Shown piece by piece: positions 51,195 to 60,301 of a stretch of 64,000 nucleotides of DNA. Below the pieces are notes generated by a model that ran no database searches, was not told the origin of the DNA, and saw nothing but the letters and a program-made list of their open reading frames with translations. The DNA is from an uncultured Bacteroidales bacterium (GTDB lineage: Bacteria > Bacteroidota > Bacteroidia > Bacteroidales > P3). The DNA lies in NCBI GenBank assembly GCA_947168665.1, contig CAMVMX010000001.1, positions 310,001 to 374,000 of the forward strand, read 5' to 3'. Positions within the stretch are counted from its first letter, which is position 1. Each line of letters begins with the position of its first letter. A program made the translations under genes and the position numbers.

Positions 51195-52310
51195 ATGTCA
51201 CCCACACCACGACCCATATTCAATGCCCTTGCACCCCTGCGCATGGAGCATCCCTACAAACCCCGCCATGCCAACCTCCTGGCCTTGGCCACAAGCGTCA
51301 TCCTCACAGCCATCGTGCTGCTGGACGACCTGCGCTTCACACAGTACGCGCCTCTATCCACGCCCCATACGCTCTACACTTTTGTGCAACTGCTGCTGCT
51401 CAGTTTTGTCCTTTTCCACTTCGACTTTGCCCTCTTCCGCCGCCTGACGGACCATCCGGGCCCCCACCCGTCGCCCACGGGGGCTTTTGCCTGGTGCATC
51501 GGGGGGTCACTTGCCATCGCACTGGCTTTTAGCCTTCTTTCGGCATGGGTGGCAGGCGGGCTGTCCCCCTCACTTGGCATTGCGGTCCGCACCGATATCG
51601 GCATGATCCGCGACGGCTTCGTGGCCTTGACAGTGATTCTGGTCACCATCCTGCTTTTCAACCTGACGCGCCACCAGCAACAGCTGGTGGAGGAGGAACG
51701 GACCCACTCCGAGAGCATCCAGACCCGCTACGACGCGCTGGAAAAACAGATTGACCCCCACTTCCTTTTCAACTCGCTGAACACATTGGACGGCCTGATC
51801 GGTTTCGACGACCAGCGGGCACATGAGTATCTGCACCAGCTGGCCCGCTCCTACCGCTACATCATGCAGCAGAGCCGGGTGGTAACCCTCTCCGACGAGC
51901 TGCGCTTTACCGACAATTTCATAGCCATGATGCAGCTGCGCTACGGCGCGGGTTTCCGGGTACACAAGCAGGTCGATCCCGATTTCCTCTCAGACTGTGT
52001 GGTGCCTATCAGCGCGCAACTGCTGGTAGAAAATGCGTTGCAGCACAATATTGTCAGCGACCGCCACCCGCTCACTGTCACCATCACCACCCGCCGCTCG
52101 TCGCCGGCTGAGGGACGCCCGCTCCACTGGCTCTGCGTATCCAACCCCCTGCAGCCCAAGGATGCCCCCGACCCCGGCCACCACGGCAGCATCGGCCTCA
52201 GCAACCTGAGAGAACGGTGCCGGCTGGTGCTACACCGCGACATCTCAATCTCGCAGTCCGACAATACCTTCCGTGTCGAAATCCCCCTTGTACCAAACAG
52301 CGAGTTGTGA
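51195..52310 (+). CDS. LytS/YehU-type sensor histidine kinase
   Basis: ALEKQIDPHFLFNSLNTLDGLI (His_kinase motif), ISAQLLVENALQHN, GSIGLSNLRERC. ORF track start is 51153. Confidence 0.9.
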   Translation: MSPTPRPIFNALAPLRMEHPYKPRHANLLALATSVILTAIVLLDDLRFTQYAPLSTPHTLYTFVQLLLLSFVLFHFDFALFRRLTDHPGPHPSPTGAFAWCIGGSLAIALAFSLLSAWVAGGLSPSLGIAVRTDIGMIRDGFVALTVILVTILLFNLTRHQQQLVEEERTHSESIQTRYDALEKQIDPHFLFNSLNTLDGLIGFDDQRAHEYLHQLARSYRYIMQQSRVVTLSDELRFTDNFIAMMQLRYGAGFRVHKQVDPDFLSDCVVPISAQLLVENALQHNIVSDRHPLTVTITTRRSSPAEGRPLHWLCVSNPLQPKDAPDPGHHGSIGLSNLRERCRLVLHRDISISQSDNTFRVEIPLVPNSEL

Positions 52311-52368
52311 ACAGGCACAAAGCAACCAGGCAGACCCTCACTCAAACATTCACTCATTCACAAACTAT

Positions 52369-53214
52369 ATGGCAACAGCATTGATTATTGAAGACGAGTA
52401 CTTGGCCGTACAGCATCTCACCCGGCTTCTTGCCGAGGTGGCACCCGAAGTGCAGGTGCTGGGCCTGCTACAGTCGGTCGAAGAGTCCGTCGAGTGGTTC
52501 AAATCCCCAGCCGAAAGGGGCGAGGGGTGCACCACTCCCCCACCGGCCTCTTCTTCATCCCCCATGCCAGACATGGTGTTTATGGACATTCACCTGGCCG
52601 ACGGCTTGGCGTTCCGCATTTTCGAGCAGGTCAAGGTCCCCTGCCCCATCATCTTCACCACGGCCTATGACCAGTATGCACTGCAAGCCTTCCAGGTAAA
52701 CAGCATCGACTATCTGCTCAAACCCATCAGCGCCGCCGACCTGCGCCGTGCCCTCGACAAGCTGGGCAGCCGCGCCGCTCCCCCCGCCACCGACGACGCC
52801 CTGCACCGCGCCATCGAAATGCTGGACCGCCACTACCACCAATACAAGCGCTATTTCCTCATCCCCCTGCGCGACAAACTCGTACCCATTGACGTGAGGG
52901 ACATTGCCTGCATCTATATCGACAATTCGAACCCCAGCGGCCACAGTGCCTCCATAGCCCTGATGATGGACGGCACAACCCACCCCCTCTCGGGCCCGCT
53001 CGACATCATCATGGGGCAGCTCGACCCTTCGGCCTTCTTCCGTGCCAACCGACAGTATATCGTGGCACACCGCGCCATCAAAGACATTTCGGTGTGGCTG
53101 CTGGGCAAGTACATGCTGACGCTCACTGCCCCGACACCGGACCGCATCATCATCCCCAAGGCCCGCATCGGGCAGTTCAAGCAGTGGTACACCGACGCAT
53201 TGTCTGAAAACTAA
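52369..53214 (+). CDS. LytTR-family response regulator
   Basis: MATALIIEDEYLAVQHLTRLL, DMVFMDIHLADG, TTAYDQYALQAFQVNSIDYLLKPI, LytTR C-terminus (FFRANRQYIVAHRAI). Confidence 0.92.
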   Translation: MATALIIEDEYLAVQHLTRLLAEVAPEVQVLGLLQSVEESVEWFKSPAERGEGCTTPPPASSSSPMPDMVFMDIHLADGLAFRIFEQVKVPCPIIFTTAYDQYALQAFQVNSIDYLLKPISAADLRRALDKLGSRAAPPATDDALHRAIEMLDRHYHQYKRYFLIPLRDKLVPIDVRDIACIYIDNSNPSGHSASIALMMDGTTHPLSGPLDIIMGQLDPSAFFRANRQYIVAHRAIKDISVWLLGKYMLTLTAPTPDRIIIPKARIGQFKQWYTDALSEN

Positions 53215-53292
53215 AACTTGCAAGTTCCATATAGCGGTGGCTCTTGGCGGCTGTCTCTATGGCCGCCCGACAGCTGCTTGTTCCACTATCAA

Positions 53293-53335
53293 GATTCCCC
53301 CCTTCGACGGCTGGCGGCAGTCGAAGGGGGGAATC
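53293..53335. terminator. Bidirectional terminator-like hairpin between convergent genes
   Basis: 16-bp perfect inverted repeat gattccccccttcgac/gtcgaaggggggaatc, 11-nt loop. Confidence 0.7.
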
Positions 53336-53395
53336 TGTGTCACCGATGCAGGGGTGAAGGAGCGGACTTAGACCGAAACGGCGGCAGCGGAACGG

Positions 53396-54187
53396 TCAGA
53401 AAACAAAGGTCAGGGGCAGCACGAAGGCTCCGGCCGGCGGGGCGTCGCCGGGCTGCGCGGGAGCCACGCGGGTGCGGACATAGTGGGCCAGCAGGGCCGA
53501 GGCGGTGCCGAGCAAGGCTCCGGCCAGAACGTCGGAGGGATAGTGGGCCCCGATGTAGAGGCGGCTGAAACCCACCGCCGTGGCCCAGAGGTAGGCGGGA
53601 ACAACGTAGTACCACTCGGGGTGGAGGATGGCGACCGAGGTGGCGGCGGCGAAAGTGAAGGAGGTGTGGCCGGAGGGGAAGGAGGCACTGGCCACATGCT
53701 GCAGACATACGAGGTCGGACGGATAGGCCACCCAGGGGCGTGGCCGCCCCACGGCTTTCTTGATGCCCATAGTGGCGGCGGCACAGAAGGCCATGGCGAG
53801 GGTGGCGTCGAGGGCGTCGTTGCCGACAGCGGTGCGGCGGGCGGGATCGGAGGTGGCCAGGGCCGCGACGGCGTGGCCGAGGGCGGGCAGGGGCGCGAGG
53901 ACGAAGGTGTTGCTGACGGCCACGACCACACGGTCGGCCACGGGGGTGCGGCGCAGCTGGAGCTGTTTGAGGACGGTGTAGTCAAATGTGACGGGGGTGG
54001 CCGGGAGAGAAGTGGCACGGAGGCTGTCGGCAGCCTCAGACGGCCGGACGGCGAGGGTGTCCACCGCCTGCCCCCTCAGGTGGAGGGGGATCAGCAGGAG
54101 GAAGACAGATACCCATAATCCCTTTCGGAGATTGTGGATTGGGAAATGCGAATTGAAAGTCACTGTCGGGATGGCGCGGGGGGTCAT
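53396..54187 (-). CDS. PAP2-family phosphatase
   Basis: KKAVGRPRPW, ASFPSGHTSFTFA, SRLYIGAHYPSDVLAGALLG: the three PAP2 motifs. Confidence 0.92.
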   Translation of the reverse strand: MTPRAIPTVTFNSHFPIHNLRKGLWVSVFLLLIPLHLRGQAVDTLAVRPSEAADSLRATSLPATPVTFDYTVLKQLQLRRTPVADRVVVAVSNTFVLAPLPALGHAVAALATSDPARRTAVGNDALDATLAMAFCAAATMGIKKAVGRPRPWVAYPSDLVCLQHVASASFPSGHTSFTFAAATSVAILHPEWYYVVPAYLWATAVGFSRLYIGAHYPSDVLAGALLGTASALLAHYVRTRVAPAQPGDAPPAGAFVLPLTFVF

Positions 54188-56841
54188 AGGCGGCGGAGTT
54201 CTTCAATCTGGGCTACTTTGTAGGGCTGGGTGAGGTCGAATATCTCGGCGAGGGGGCGCGAGAGCTTCTCGACCAGGATGTGGGTGTTGTCCTGGTGTTC
54301 GATGGCCTCGAGTTCGCGGGCTATGTGAGTCCAGTCGTGGGTGGAAGTGATGAGGGGGACGAAGGTGAGGAGGTCGAAGTTGAGGATGGTCATGTCGTCG
54401 ATGCCTTCGTTCTCGATGCGGCTGTGTGCACGGGCAAGGCGGATTTCGCCCACTTCGGCCAGCACCTGCTGGTATTTCTCGTAGAGGACATATTCGTTGA
54501 GGAGGAAGGCGACGATGCGGTCGCTGAGGCGGTTCCAGACGGTGTGGGAGATGGGGCGGGACACGAAGCGGCCCAGCATGAACGAGCCGGCGGTGAGACC
54601 GGTGAGGCCGCGCTCGAGACAGATGCGCGAGACGGTCTGGAAGAAGTCGACCTGGTGGTTGGTGCCAAGGAGGAGGAAGACGCGCGACTGGTCGAGATGG
54701 GAACCCATCTTACTTTGCAGTACCTCCCGGACGTATTGGTCGGAGTGGAAGGTGTACCAGTTGTTGACGAGGGCTTTGGCGGTGTCAGGGAGGTCCTGGA
54801 GTTCGAGGCGGATGAGGCGCGCCAACTTGTCGAGGTCGTCGATGACGGAGGCCTGCTGGCTGGTGACGATGTCTTGGTAGTCGACGTAGGCACTCTTCAT
54901 TTCGGCAAAGAAGCGGGCCTCGTCGGGGGTGAGTTCGACGGGTTCGCCATGAAGGTATTTGGTGAAGCGGGCGGGCTTGAAGTCGGCGGTGCCTTTGTAG
55001 ATAGTCTGCTGGCGGCTGGATACTGTCACGCGATCCAGCTCGTGGAGGACGAGGCCGTCCTCGTTGATGACGAGGTCTTCGCCGTCGCGCCGCTCGAAAC
55101 GGATGCCATAGCTGTGGAGGTCGAGGAGGGCCGGGATGCCGTAGCCACGGCAGGCGGTGACGACGTGGATGGCGGCAGGAGTCATGCTGAGGATGGCGTG
55201 GACTTCGTTGAGGGTGATGGTGTCCTCGGGCACAAAGCGTTCCTGGCAGAGGCACACCTGCTCGCCACGGGCCACCATCTCGCGGGCTTTGGCAGCGGAG
55301 AAGCAGAGCACGGCACTGATGGCGGTGCGGGGGAGGACGCTGATGCCGCGGCCAAAGTATTGAAGGCGCTGCATGGAGCGGTCGTCGATGGAGGCGGATA
55401 CAATCTGGCGGAGGTGGTAGGGCTTGATGATGTCCATGACTTGCGAGCGGTTGATGCGGCCCTCGCGCAGGAGGTCGATGGCGGCGATGAGGGCGGCCCG
55501 CCCGGTCATTTCGCTCATGTTGAGCTGCAGGACGGAGAAGAGGCTGACTTGGCGCGGGCGTGTCTCGACGGCGAACTCGATGGTGACGGGCGAGTGGTAG
55601 CGCTCCTCAAGCTTGACGAGGAGGGGGTGGAAGTGGTAGACGGCGGGAAAATCGGCCTTGATGGTGTCGCGGTTGGAGTAGGCGCAGTCGTCGGAGGTGA
55701 CGTCGCCGGTCATGATTTCTTCGCCGAAGATATTGCGGTAGCTCTCAATTTGGCTGCCTTTGCCGGTGCGGCTGTGGCGGCTGTAGAGGACACCGGGATA
55801 GGAGGCGTTGTTGCCGATGGTCCAGACCATGCGCTGCAGGATGAGCGAGGGCGAGGCCTGCTTGCCCTGCATGAAGGTGAGGATGAGGTCCTGGTTGTTG
55901 GTGTAGAACGAGTAGACATAGCGGGTGAGCTGGAGGGCTTGGTAGAAGGCGTCGGTGAGGAGGTTCTCGCCATCGGGGCGGGCAGCGATGATTTCGTCCT
56001 CCATCTCGGCAATGCGTTTTTGCTGCAGGGGGGTGGAGAGGGCGATGTCGGAGGTGTCGTATTTGCGCTCGATGCCGAGCATCTCGCAGAGGGTGTGGAG
56101 GGTGGACAGGTAGACGCGATTGCCCATATTGTTGTCGTAGGCACGGCAGAGGGCGCGGTAGGTGGTGCGGGTGACGCCGATGTTGAGGAGGGTGGGCATG
56201 AGGCCGGGGATGTATTGCGGCATGGCGCAACGGATGGCGAAGACGAGGGGGTGTTTGGCGTCGCCCAGTTTGAGGTTGGACATTATCTCGAGATTGTGAA
56301 GGGCTTGGGCAAGCCGTTCTTCGAGGTGTTCGGGATGACGCGAGAGCTGCGAGGTGAGGATGACGAAGTCGGGCACGGGATAGCAGTTTTGGGTGAGTTC
56401 GAGAAGCATGCGTCCCTTGTAGCTGATTTCCTGGTCGGTGAAGTCGCGGGCGGTGAGGGCGGTGATGAGTTCCTCGTTCTCGACGATGGGGTGTGATTCA
56501 ACATAGTCGATAATCCACTGCCGGAAGTGGCGCCGATGCGAGGCGAGGGAGGCTGCCTGCTCAGGGGTGGCGGTGCCGTCGCGCTCGGCAAGCAGAAGGC
56601 GCAGAAATTGCTCTTTTTGTTCGCCACGGGTTTTGAGGAGGAGGTACATGTCGTACCAGCGCGGGGGGATTTCGCGTGGGGTGGTCTCGCCATCGAGGGT
56701 GTAGATGACGGTGCCGGGCTTGTTGCCTTCGAGGGTGTTGTCGGCATCGTCTACATCGCAGTTGAAAACTTCTGGACCGCATTGCGCATAGCGGCGTACC
56801 ATGTGGTAGTTGGGGTAACTGGCTCTGATGAGTATTTCCAT
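54184..56841 (-). CDS. Pyruvate,phosphate dikinase-related protein lacking a recognisable PEP-binding TIM barrel
   Basis: PPDK-like IGNNASYPGVLYSRHSRTGKG...YRNIFGEEIMTG, AALIAAIDLLREGRINRSQVMDIIKPYHLRQIV, phosphohistidine-like TPAAIHVVTACRGYGIPALL; helical C-terminus. Confidence 0.8.
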   Translation of the reverse strand: MEILIRASYPNYHMVRRYAQCGPEVFNCDVDDADNTLEGNKPGTVIYTLDGETTPREIPPRWYDMYLLLKTRGEQKEQFLRLLLAERDGTATPEQAASLASHRRHFRQWIIDYVESHPIVENEELITALTARDFTDQEISYKGRMLLELTQNCYPVPDFVILTSQLSRHPEHLEERLAQALHNLEIMSNLKLGDAKHPLVFAIRCAMPQYIPGLMPTLLNIGVTRTTYRALCRAYDNNMGNRVYLSTLHTLCEMLGIERKYDTSDIALSTPLQQKRIAEMEDEIIAARPDGENLLTDAFYQALQLTRYVYSFYTNNQDLILTFMQGKQASPSLILQRMVWTIGNNASYPGVLYSRHSRTGKGSQIESYRNIFGEEIMTGDVTSDDCAYSNRDTIKADFPAVYHFHPLLVKLEERYHSPVTIEFAVETRPRQVSLFSVLQLNMSEMTGRAALIAAIDLLREGRINRSQVMDIIKPYHLRQIVSASIDDRSMQRLQYFGRGISVLPRTAISAVLCFSAAKAREMVARGEQVCLCQERFVPEDTITLNEVHAILSMTPAAIHVVTACRGYGIPALLDLHSYGIRFERRDGEDLVINEDGLVLHELDRVTVSSRQQTIYKGTADFKPARFTKYLHGEPVELTPDEARFFAEMKSAYVDYQDIVTSQQASVIDDLDKLARLIRLELQDLPDTAKALVNNWYTFHSDQYVREVLQSKMGSHLDQSRVFLLLGTNHQVDFFQTVSRICLERGLTGLTAGSFMLGRFVSRPISHTVWNRLSDRIVAFLLNEYVLYEKYQQVLAEVGEIRLARAHSRIENEGIDDMTILNFDLLTFVPLITSTHDWTHIARELEAIEHQDNTHILVEKLSRPLAEIFDLTQPYKVAQIEELRRL

Positions 56842-56918
56842 ACTGTTAGTGATTGGTGAATGTGTTATTGGTGTACAATGATAAATAGTATTTGGCGATT
56901 GGTTAATTCTTGATGCTG

Positions 56919-57983
56919 TTAGATTGTGTTCTTACTGGCGGTGATGAGTAGGCAGGCGGAGTCGATGATGTTGTCGCGGCGGAGGCGGAAGGCCTGCTCG
57001 CGGTCGAAGGGGAGGAGTATGTCGGGCGGGACACCATTCTCGTAGTTGCAGCCGTCGAGGGCCAGTGTGCGGGTGATGGAGAAGCGGTAGACCCAGCCGT
57101 TGGGGAGTGTGCCACAGGTGGGGAGGCCCAGCCCGCCGCCGGTGGTGTCGCCCATGAGGAGGATGTTGTCGTAGGCCTGTGTGGCGATGGCAAAGGTGCT
57201 GGTGGCACTAAAGCAACCACGGTCGATGAGGACGACGACGGGAAGCGAGAAGATGTCGCCATCGTTGACGGGAGCGTAGGTGGGGACAAGGGGCGTGAAG
57301 CTGTCGTGGGCGGGGCCGGACTTAATCTGGCTACGATAGAGGACCTGCCCATGGGAGGGCATGACGCCGAGGATGCGGTCAATGTTGAGAAGGTTGCCAC
57401 CCCCGTTGCCGCGCAGGTCGAGAATCATGCCCTTGGCATTGGGGTAGGAGGCTATGATGTGGCGCAAACCTGCGAGAGATACAGTGTTGGAGAAGGAGCC
57501 ATAGTAGATGTAGATGACTTGTCCGCCACAAAGCGGGGCGTGAGCCATGCCGCCGGTGCTGTGGTAGCCGACACCGAGATAGCTCAGCACCACGGTCTCA
57601 ATGTCGATGCCTGACTGGGCATAGAAGCGGCGATGGACAGTGTCGGAACGCGAAGCATCGAAGGAGGAGTAGAGGTTGACATGACCGTCGTTGAGGCAGT
57701 TGAGCATAGCGGCGCAGAGCGCAAAGAGGCTGTCGGCTTCCATGGTGTCGGTCACCTTCGGGCGGAGGGAATCGTAGACAGCCTGCCAGTCCACCTGCTT
57801 GACGTCGAACATGGAGTACTGCTGGTCGACCCTCTGCCAAAGGTGGTCGAAGGTGCGCACCGCATCGCCACGGGACTCGTACATGAAGGCCTTCTCACAG
57901 CCCGATGTGAGGAGAAGGGACATGAACAGTCCCACGGTGGTCAGCCGATGGAAGGATGACTTGTGGGGAAATATATGTTTCAT
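56919..57983 (-). CDS. S41-family peptidase, lipoprotein
   Basis: Lipobox LLLTSGCEKA; GMILDLRGNGGGNL, DRGCFSATSTFA, GDTTGGG. Confidence 0.88.
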   Translation of the reverse strand: MKHIFPHKSSFHRLTTVGLFMSLLLTSGCEKAFMYESRGDAVRTFDHLWQRVDQQYSMFDVKQVDWQAVYDSLRPKVTDTMEADSLFALCAAMLNCLNDGHVNLYSSFDASRSDTVHRRFYAQSGIDIETVVLSYLGVGYHSTGGMAHAPLCGGQVIYIYYGSFSNTVSLAGLRHIIASYPNAKGMILDLRGNGGGNLLNIDRILGVMPSHGQVLYRSQIKSGPAHDSFTPLVPTYAPVNDGDIFSLPVVVLIDRGCFSATSTFAIATQAYDNILLMGDTTGGGLGLPTCGTLPNGWVYRFSITRTLALDGCNYENGVPPDILLPFDREQAFRLRRDNIIDSACLLITASKNTI

Positions 57984-58777
57984 AGGTTGACTATCAATTG
58001 GAATGTTAAACCATGTGAGGCTTGCTGGAACCGCCACGGGGCTTTGAGGCCGTCGGCCGAGACACGCGAGGTGAGGTACTGCCAGCAATAGGCAAGCCCC
58101 ACCTCGTTGCCCGAAGAGAGGGAGCGGCGCACCCCCACCTGTGTGGCAAGACCGGTGCAGCCAGCCGGATACCACTGGTACTGGTCGAATGCACAGGCTA
58201 CGGGATTGGACACATCGCGGTCGTAATTGTTGACATACGAGAAGCCGGGACGGAGCATCAACGCAAGGGGCTCGGCCCAAGCCTGCAGATAGGCCATCCA
58301 GCGGGCCCAACGATACTCACAGCGGCCAGAGAGCCGTAGCCTGATGAAATTGGACATGCCTACACTGGAGTTGTTGTGCTGCGGATTGTATCGGATGTCG
58401 AAGAGGTCGTCCACCCGGACACCAGCCCAAAGGGTCCAACCTCTACCACGATAGGCGCGCCGGAGCAACTCGCAATGAGCCGACAGCTGCCCCCCATAGG
58501 TGAATAAACTGCTCAGGCGGAAACTGTAGCCGTAAGTGCCGACATGAAGGCCGAGACCCGCGTCCCAACGCCATTGGGCGAGCGACTGTTCGACGCGGGC
58601 TCCGCCCGCCAACTCGGGGCCTTTGAGGATGAGGGGACCAGCCCCCATGTCACGGTATAGACCCACTCCGCCCGTGCCTTCGAGCGAGAGCAGCAGGGGG
58701 CTGGCTCCGCCCGGCTGCGCGGCAAGCGACAGAGGCAGAAAGAGCATTGGGAAAAGCAGTACAAAAAGAGGTCTCAT
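57980..58777 (-). CDS. Outer-membrane beta-barrel hypothetical protein
   Basis: Signal peptide and alternating aromatic/polar strands; 4-bp overlap with the S41 gene. Confidence 0.65.
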   Translation of the reverse strand: MRPLFVLLFPMLFLPLSLAAQPGGASPLLLSLEGTGGVGLYRDMGAGPLILKGPELAGGARVEQSLAQWRWDAGLGLHVGTYGYSFRLSSLFTYGGQLSAHCELLRRAYRGRGWTLWAGVRVDDLFDIRYNPQHNNSSVGMSNFIRLRLSGRCEYRWARWMAYLQAWAEPLALMLRPGFSYVNNYDRDVSNPVACAFDQYQWYPAGCTGLATQVGVRRSLSSGNEVGLAYCWQYLTSRVSADGLKAPWRFQQASHGLTFQLIVNL

Positions 58778-58818
58778 AAAAATTTCTTCAAAAAATCATC
58801 TATTCAAAAAAAAAGATT

Positions 58819-58826
58819 TATCTTTG
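58819..58826 (+). promoter_or_regulatory. Bacteroidota -7 element
   Basis: TATCTTTG upstream of the coiled-coil lipoprotein gene at 58888. Confidence 0.4.
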
Positions 58827-58887
58827 CATTCCGATTACAAAAGTACAAAAAAATATTCACATAGATAAATTTAAATACATAAATACA

Positions 58888-60267
58888 ATGAAGACAATGA
58901 GAAAGGTATCTATTTTCAAGGTGGTCGCAGTGACAATTATGACTATCGGCTGCCTTGTTTCGTGCAACCAAAACAGTCAAAATGGACCCACTGTGAACGA
59001 AATGCAGACCCGCCTGAACGACATCATGAAGGAGTATCAGGAGATGCAGAGCACCTGTGACGACTATAGCCGCCAGCTGGCCGAGAAGGACAGCTCCATC
59101 CAGGCTCAGGCTGCCGAGATCCAACGTCTGATTGACCAACTGAACACTTCTGGATCTAAGGGCACGGTGAGCGCGAAGGGTTCGCGCACTGGTTCGAAGG
59201 TGAGCGGTGCCAAACTGAAAAAACTGAATGCCGAACTCGCTTCCCGCAAGGCCGAAATCAACCGTCTGCAGGAGCGCCTGAACCAACAAACCGCCGAACT
59301 CAACGCCCTGAAAGCCGCCGACAACTATGCCGACCGCGAGGCTATGGCCCGGTTGCAGATGCTGGTGAAAGACCAGGATGCCCGCATCGTTGCCCTGACC
59401 AACGACAAGGTGGCCCTCACCTGCATCAACGACTCGCTGGTGGCTCATGTGGCTTACCTCATGGGACAGCGCATTGAAAGCCAGAAGGTGGTCAACACCG
59501 ACTGTGCCGCTCAAGTGGCTTCGCTCCAGGAGCAGGTGGCCAACCAGCAGAACGAAATCAACCGCCTGAGAGAAGAACTGGCCAAACAGGTGGCCCTGGC
59601 CAATGAGGCTACCAAGAACGCCAACAACGCCGCCGCCGAGACCAAGTCCTCTGCCGCCAAGACCAAGGGTTCCATCAACAAGAAACTTGCCCAGCTGCAG
59701 GCCCAGTGCGATGAGTACTACGAAGAGCTGGAACGTCTCCGCGCCGAGAATATCCTCCTGAAAAACGAGAACGACAGCCTGCGCAGCCAGGTGGTGTCAA
59801 TGAAAAAGAATGTCGAGAACGTGGCCGTGGAGAACGCCAAGATGGCCGCCAAGATGAGTCGCGCCTCCGTCCTCTCCACATCAGAACTGAACGTCACCCC
59901 GCTCAAACGCCTCAGCAACGGCACCGGCAAACCCACCTCGCGTGCCTCCGCAACCCATGCTTTCCGCATCGAGGGCTACCTGATGGGCAACGCTGTGGTC
60001 GAACCCGGCACCATCACCCTCTACGCTGTCATCACCTCGCCCTCTAACGTAGTGCTGCACAACGGAACTGTCGAGCAAAAATTCGATGCCAACGGTGTCC
60101 GCACCACCTACACGATGGTTCAGGCCTACGAATTCACCGGCCAGACCCGTCCGTTTGACATGAGCTGGAGCTGCGACGACCAGACCGAACTTGAGGCTGG
60201 TGTCTACAGACTGAGCCTCTATGCCAACGGCAACCTCATCGGTGTCACTGAGTTCAAGTTGAAATAA
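58888..60267 (+). CDS. Coiled-coil lipoprotein
   Basis: Lipobox-like TIGCLVSCNQ; long heptad-rich region; C-terminal beta-rich domain. Confidence 0.7.
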   Translation: MKTMRKVSIFKVVAVTIMTIGCLVSCNQNSQNGPTVNEMQTRLNDIMKEYQEMQSTCDDYSRQLAEKDSSIQAQAAEIQRLIDQLNTSGSKGTVSAKGSRTGSKVSGAKLKKLNAELASRKAEINRLQERLNQQTAELNALKAADNYADREAMARLQMLVKDQDARIVALTNDKVALTCINDSLVAHVAYLMGQRIESQKVVNTDCAAQVASLQEQVANQQNEINRLREELAKQVALANEATKNANNAAAETKSSAAKTKGSINKKLAQLQAQCDEYYEELERLRAENILLKNENDSLRSQVVSMKKNVENVAVENAKMAAKMSRASVLSTSELNVTPLKRLSNGTGKPTSRASATHAFRIEGYLMGNAVVEPGTITLYAVITSPSNVVLHNGTVEQKFDANGVRTTYTMVQAYEFTGQTRPFDMSWSCDDQTELEAGVYRLSLYANGNLIGVTEFKLK

Positions 60268-60301
60268 TAAGGCTGCGGCCAAGCCGTTGCGAATATAAAA
60301 G

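Noticed and set aside
51100-51195. Low-complexity gaattgtgaatgtgtgaattgtgaa / cacattcaaa run before the LytS gene
   Set aside because: Suggestive of the short AT-rich intergenic repeats seen at 16666, but no clean period or palindrome could be defined.
54280-56496. 738-aa plus-strand ORF opposite the PPDK-like gene
   Set aside because: Gly/Val/Asp/Glu-rich antisense artefact; the minus-strand gene has strong family motifs.
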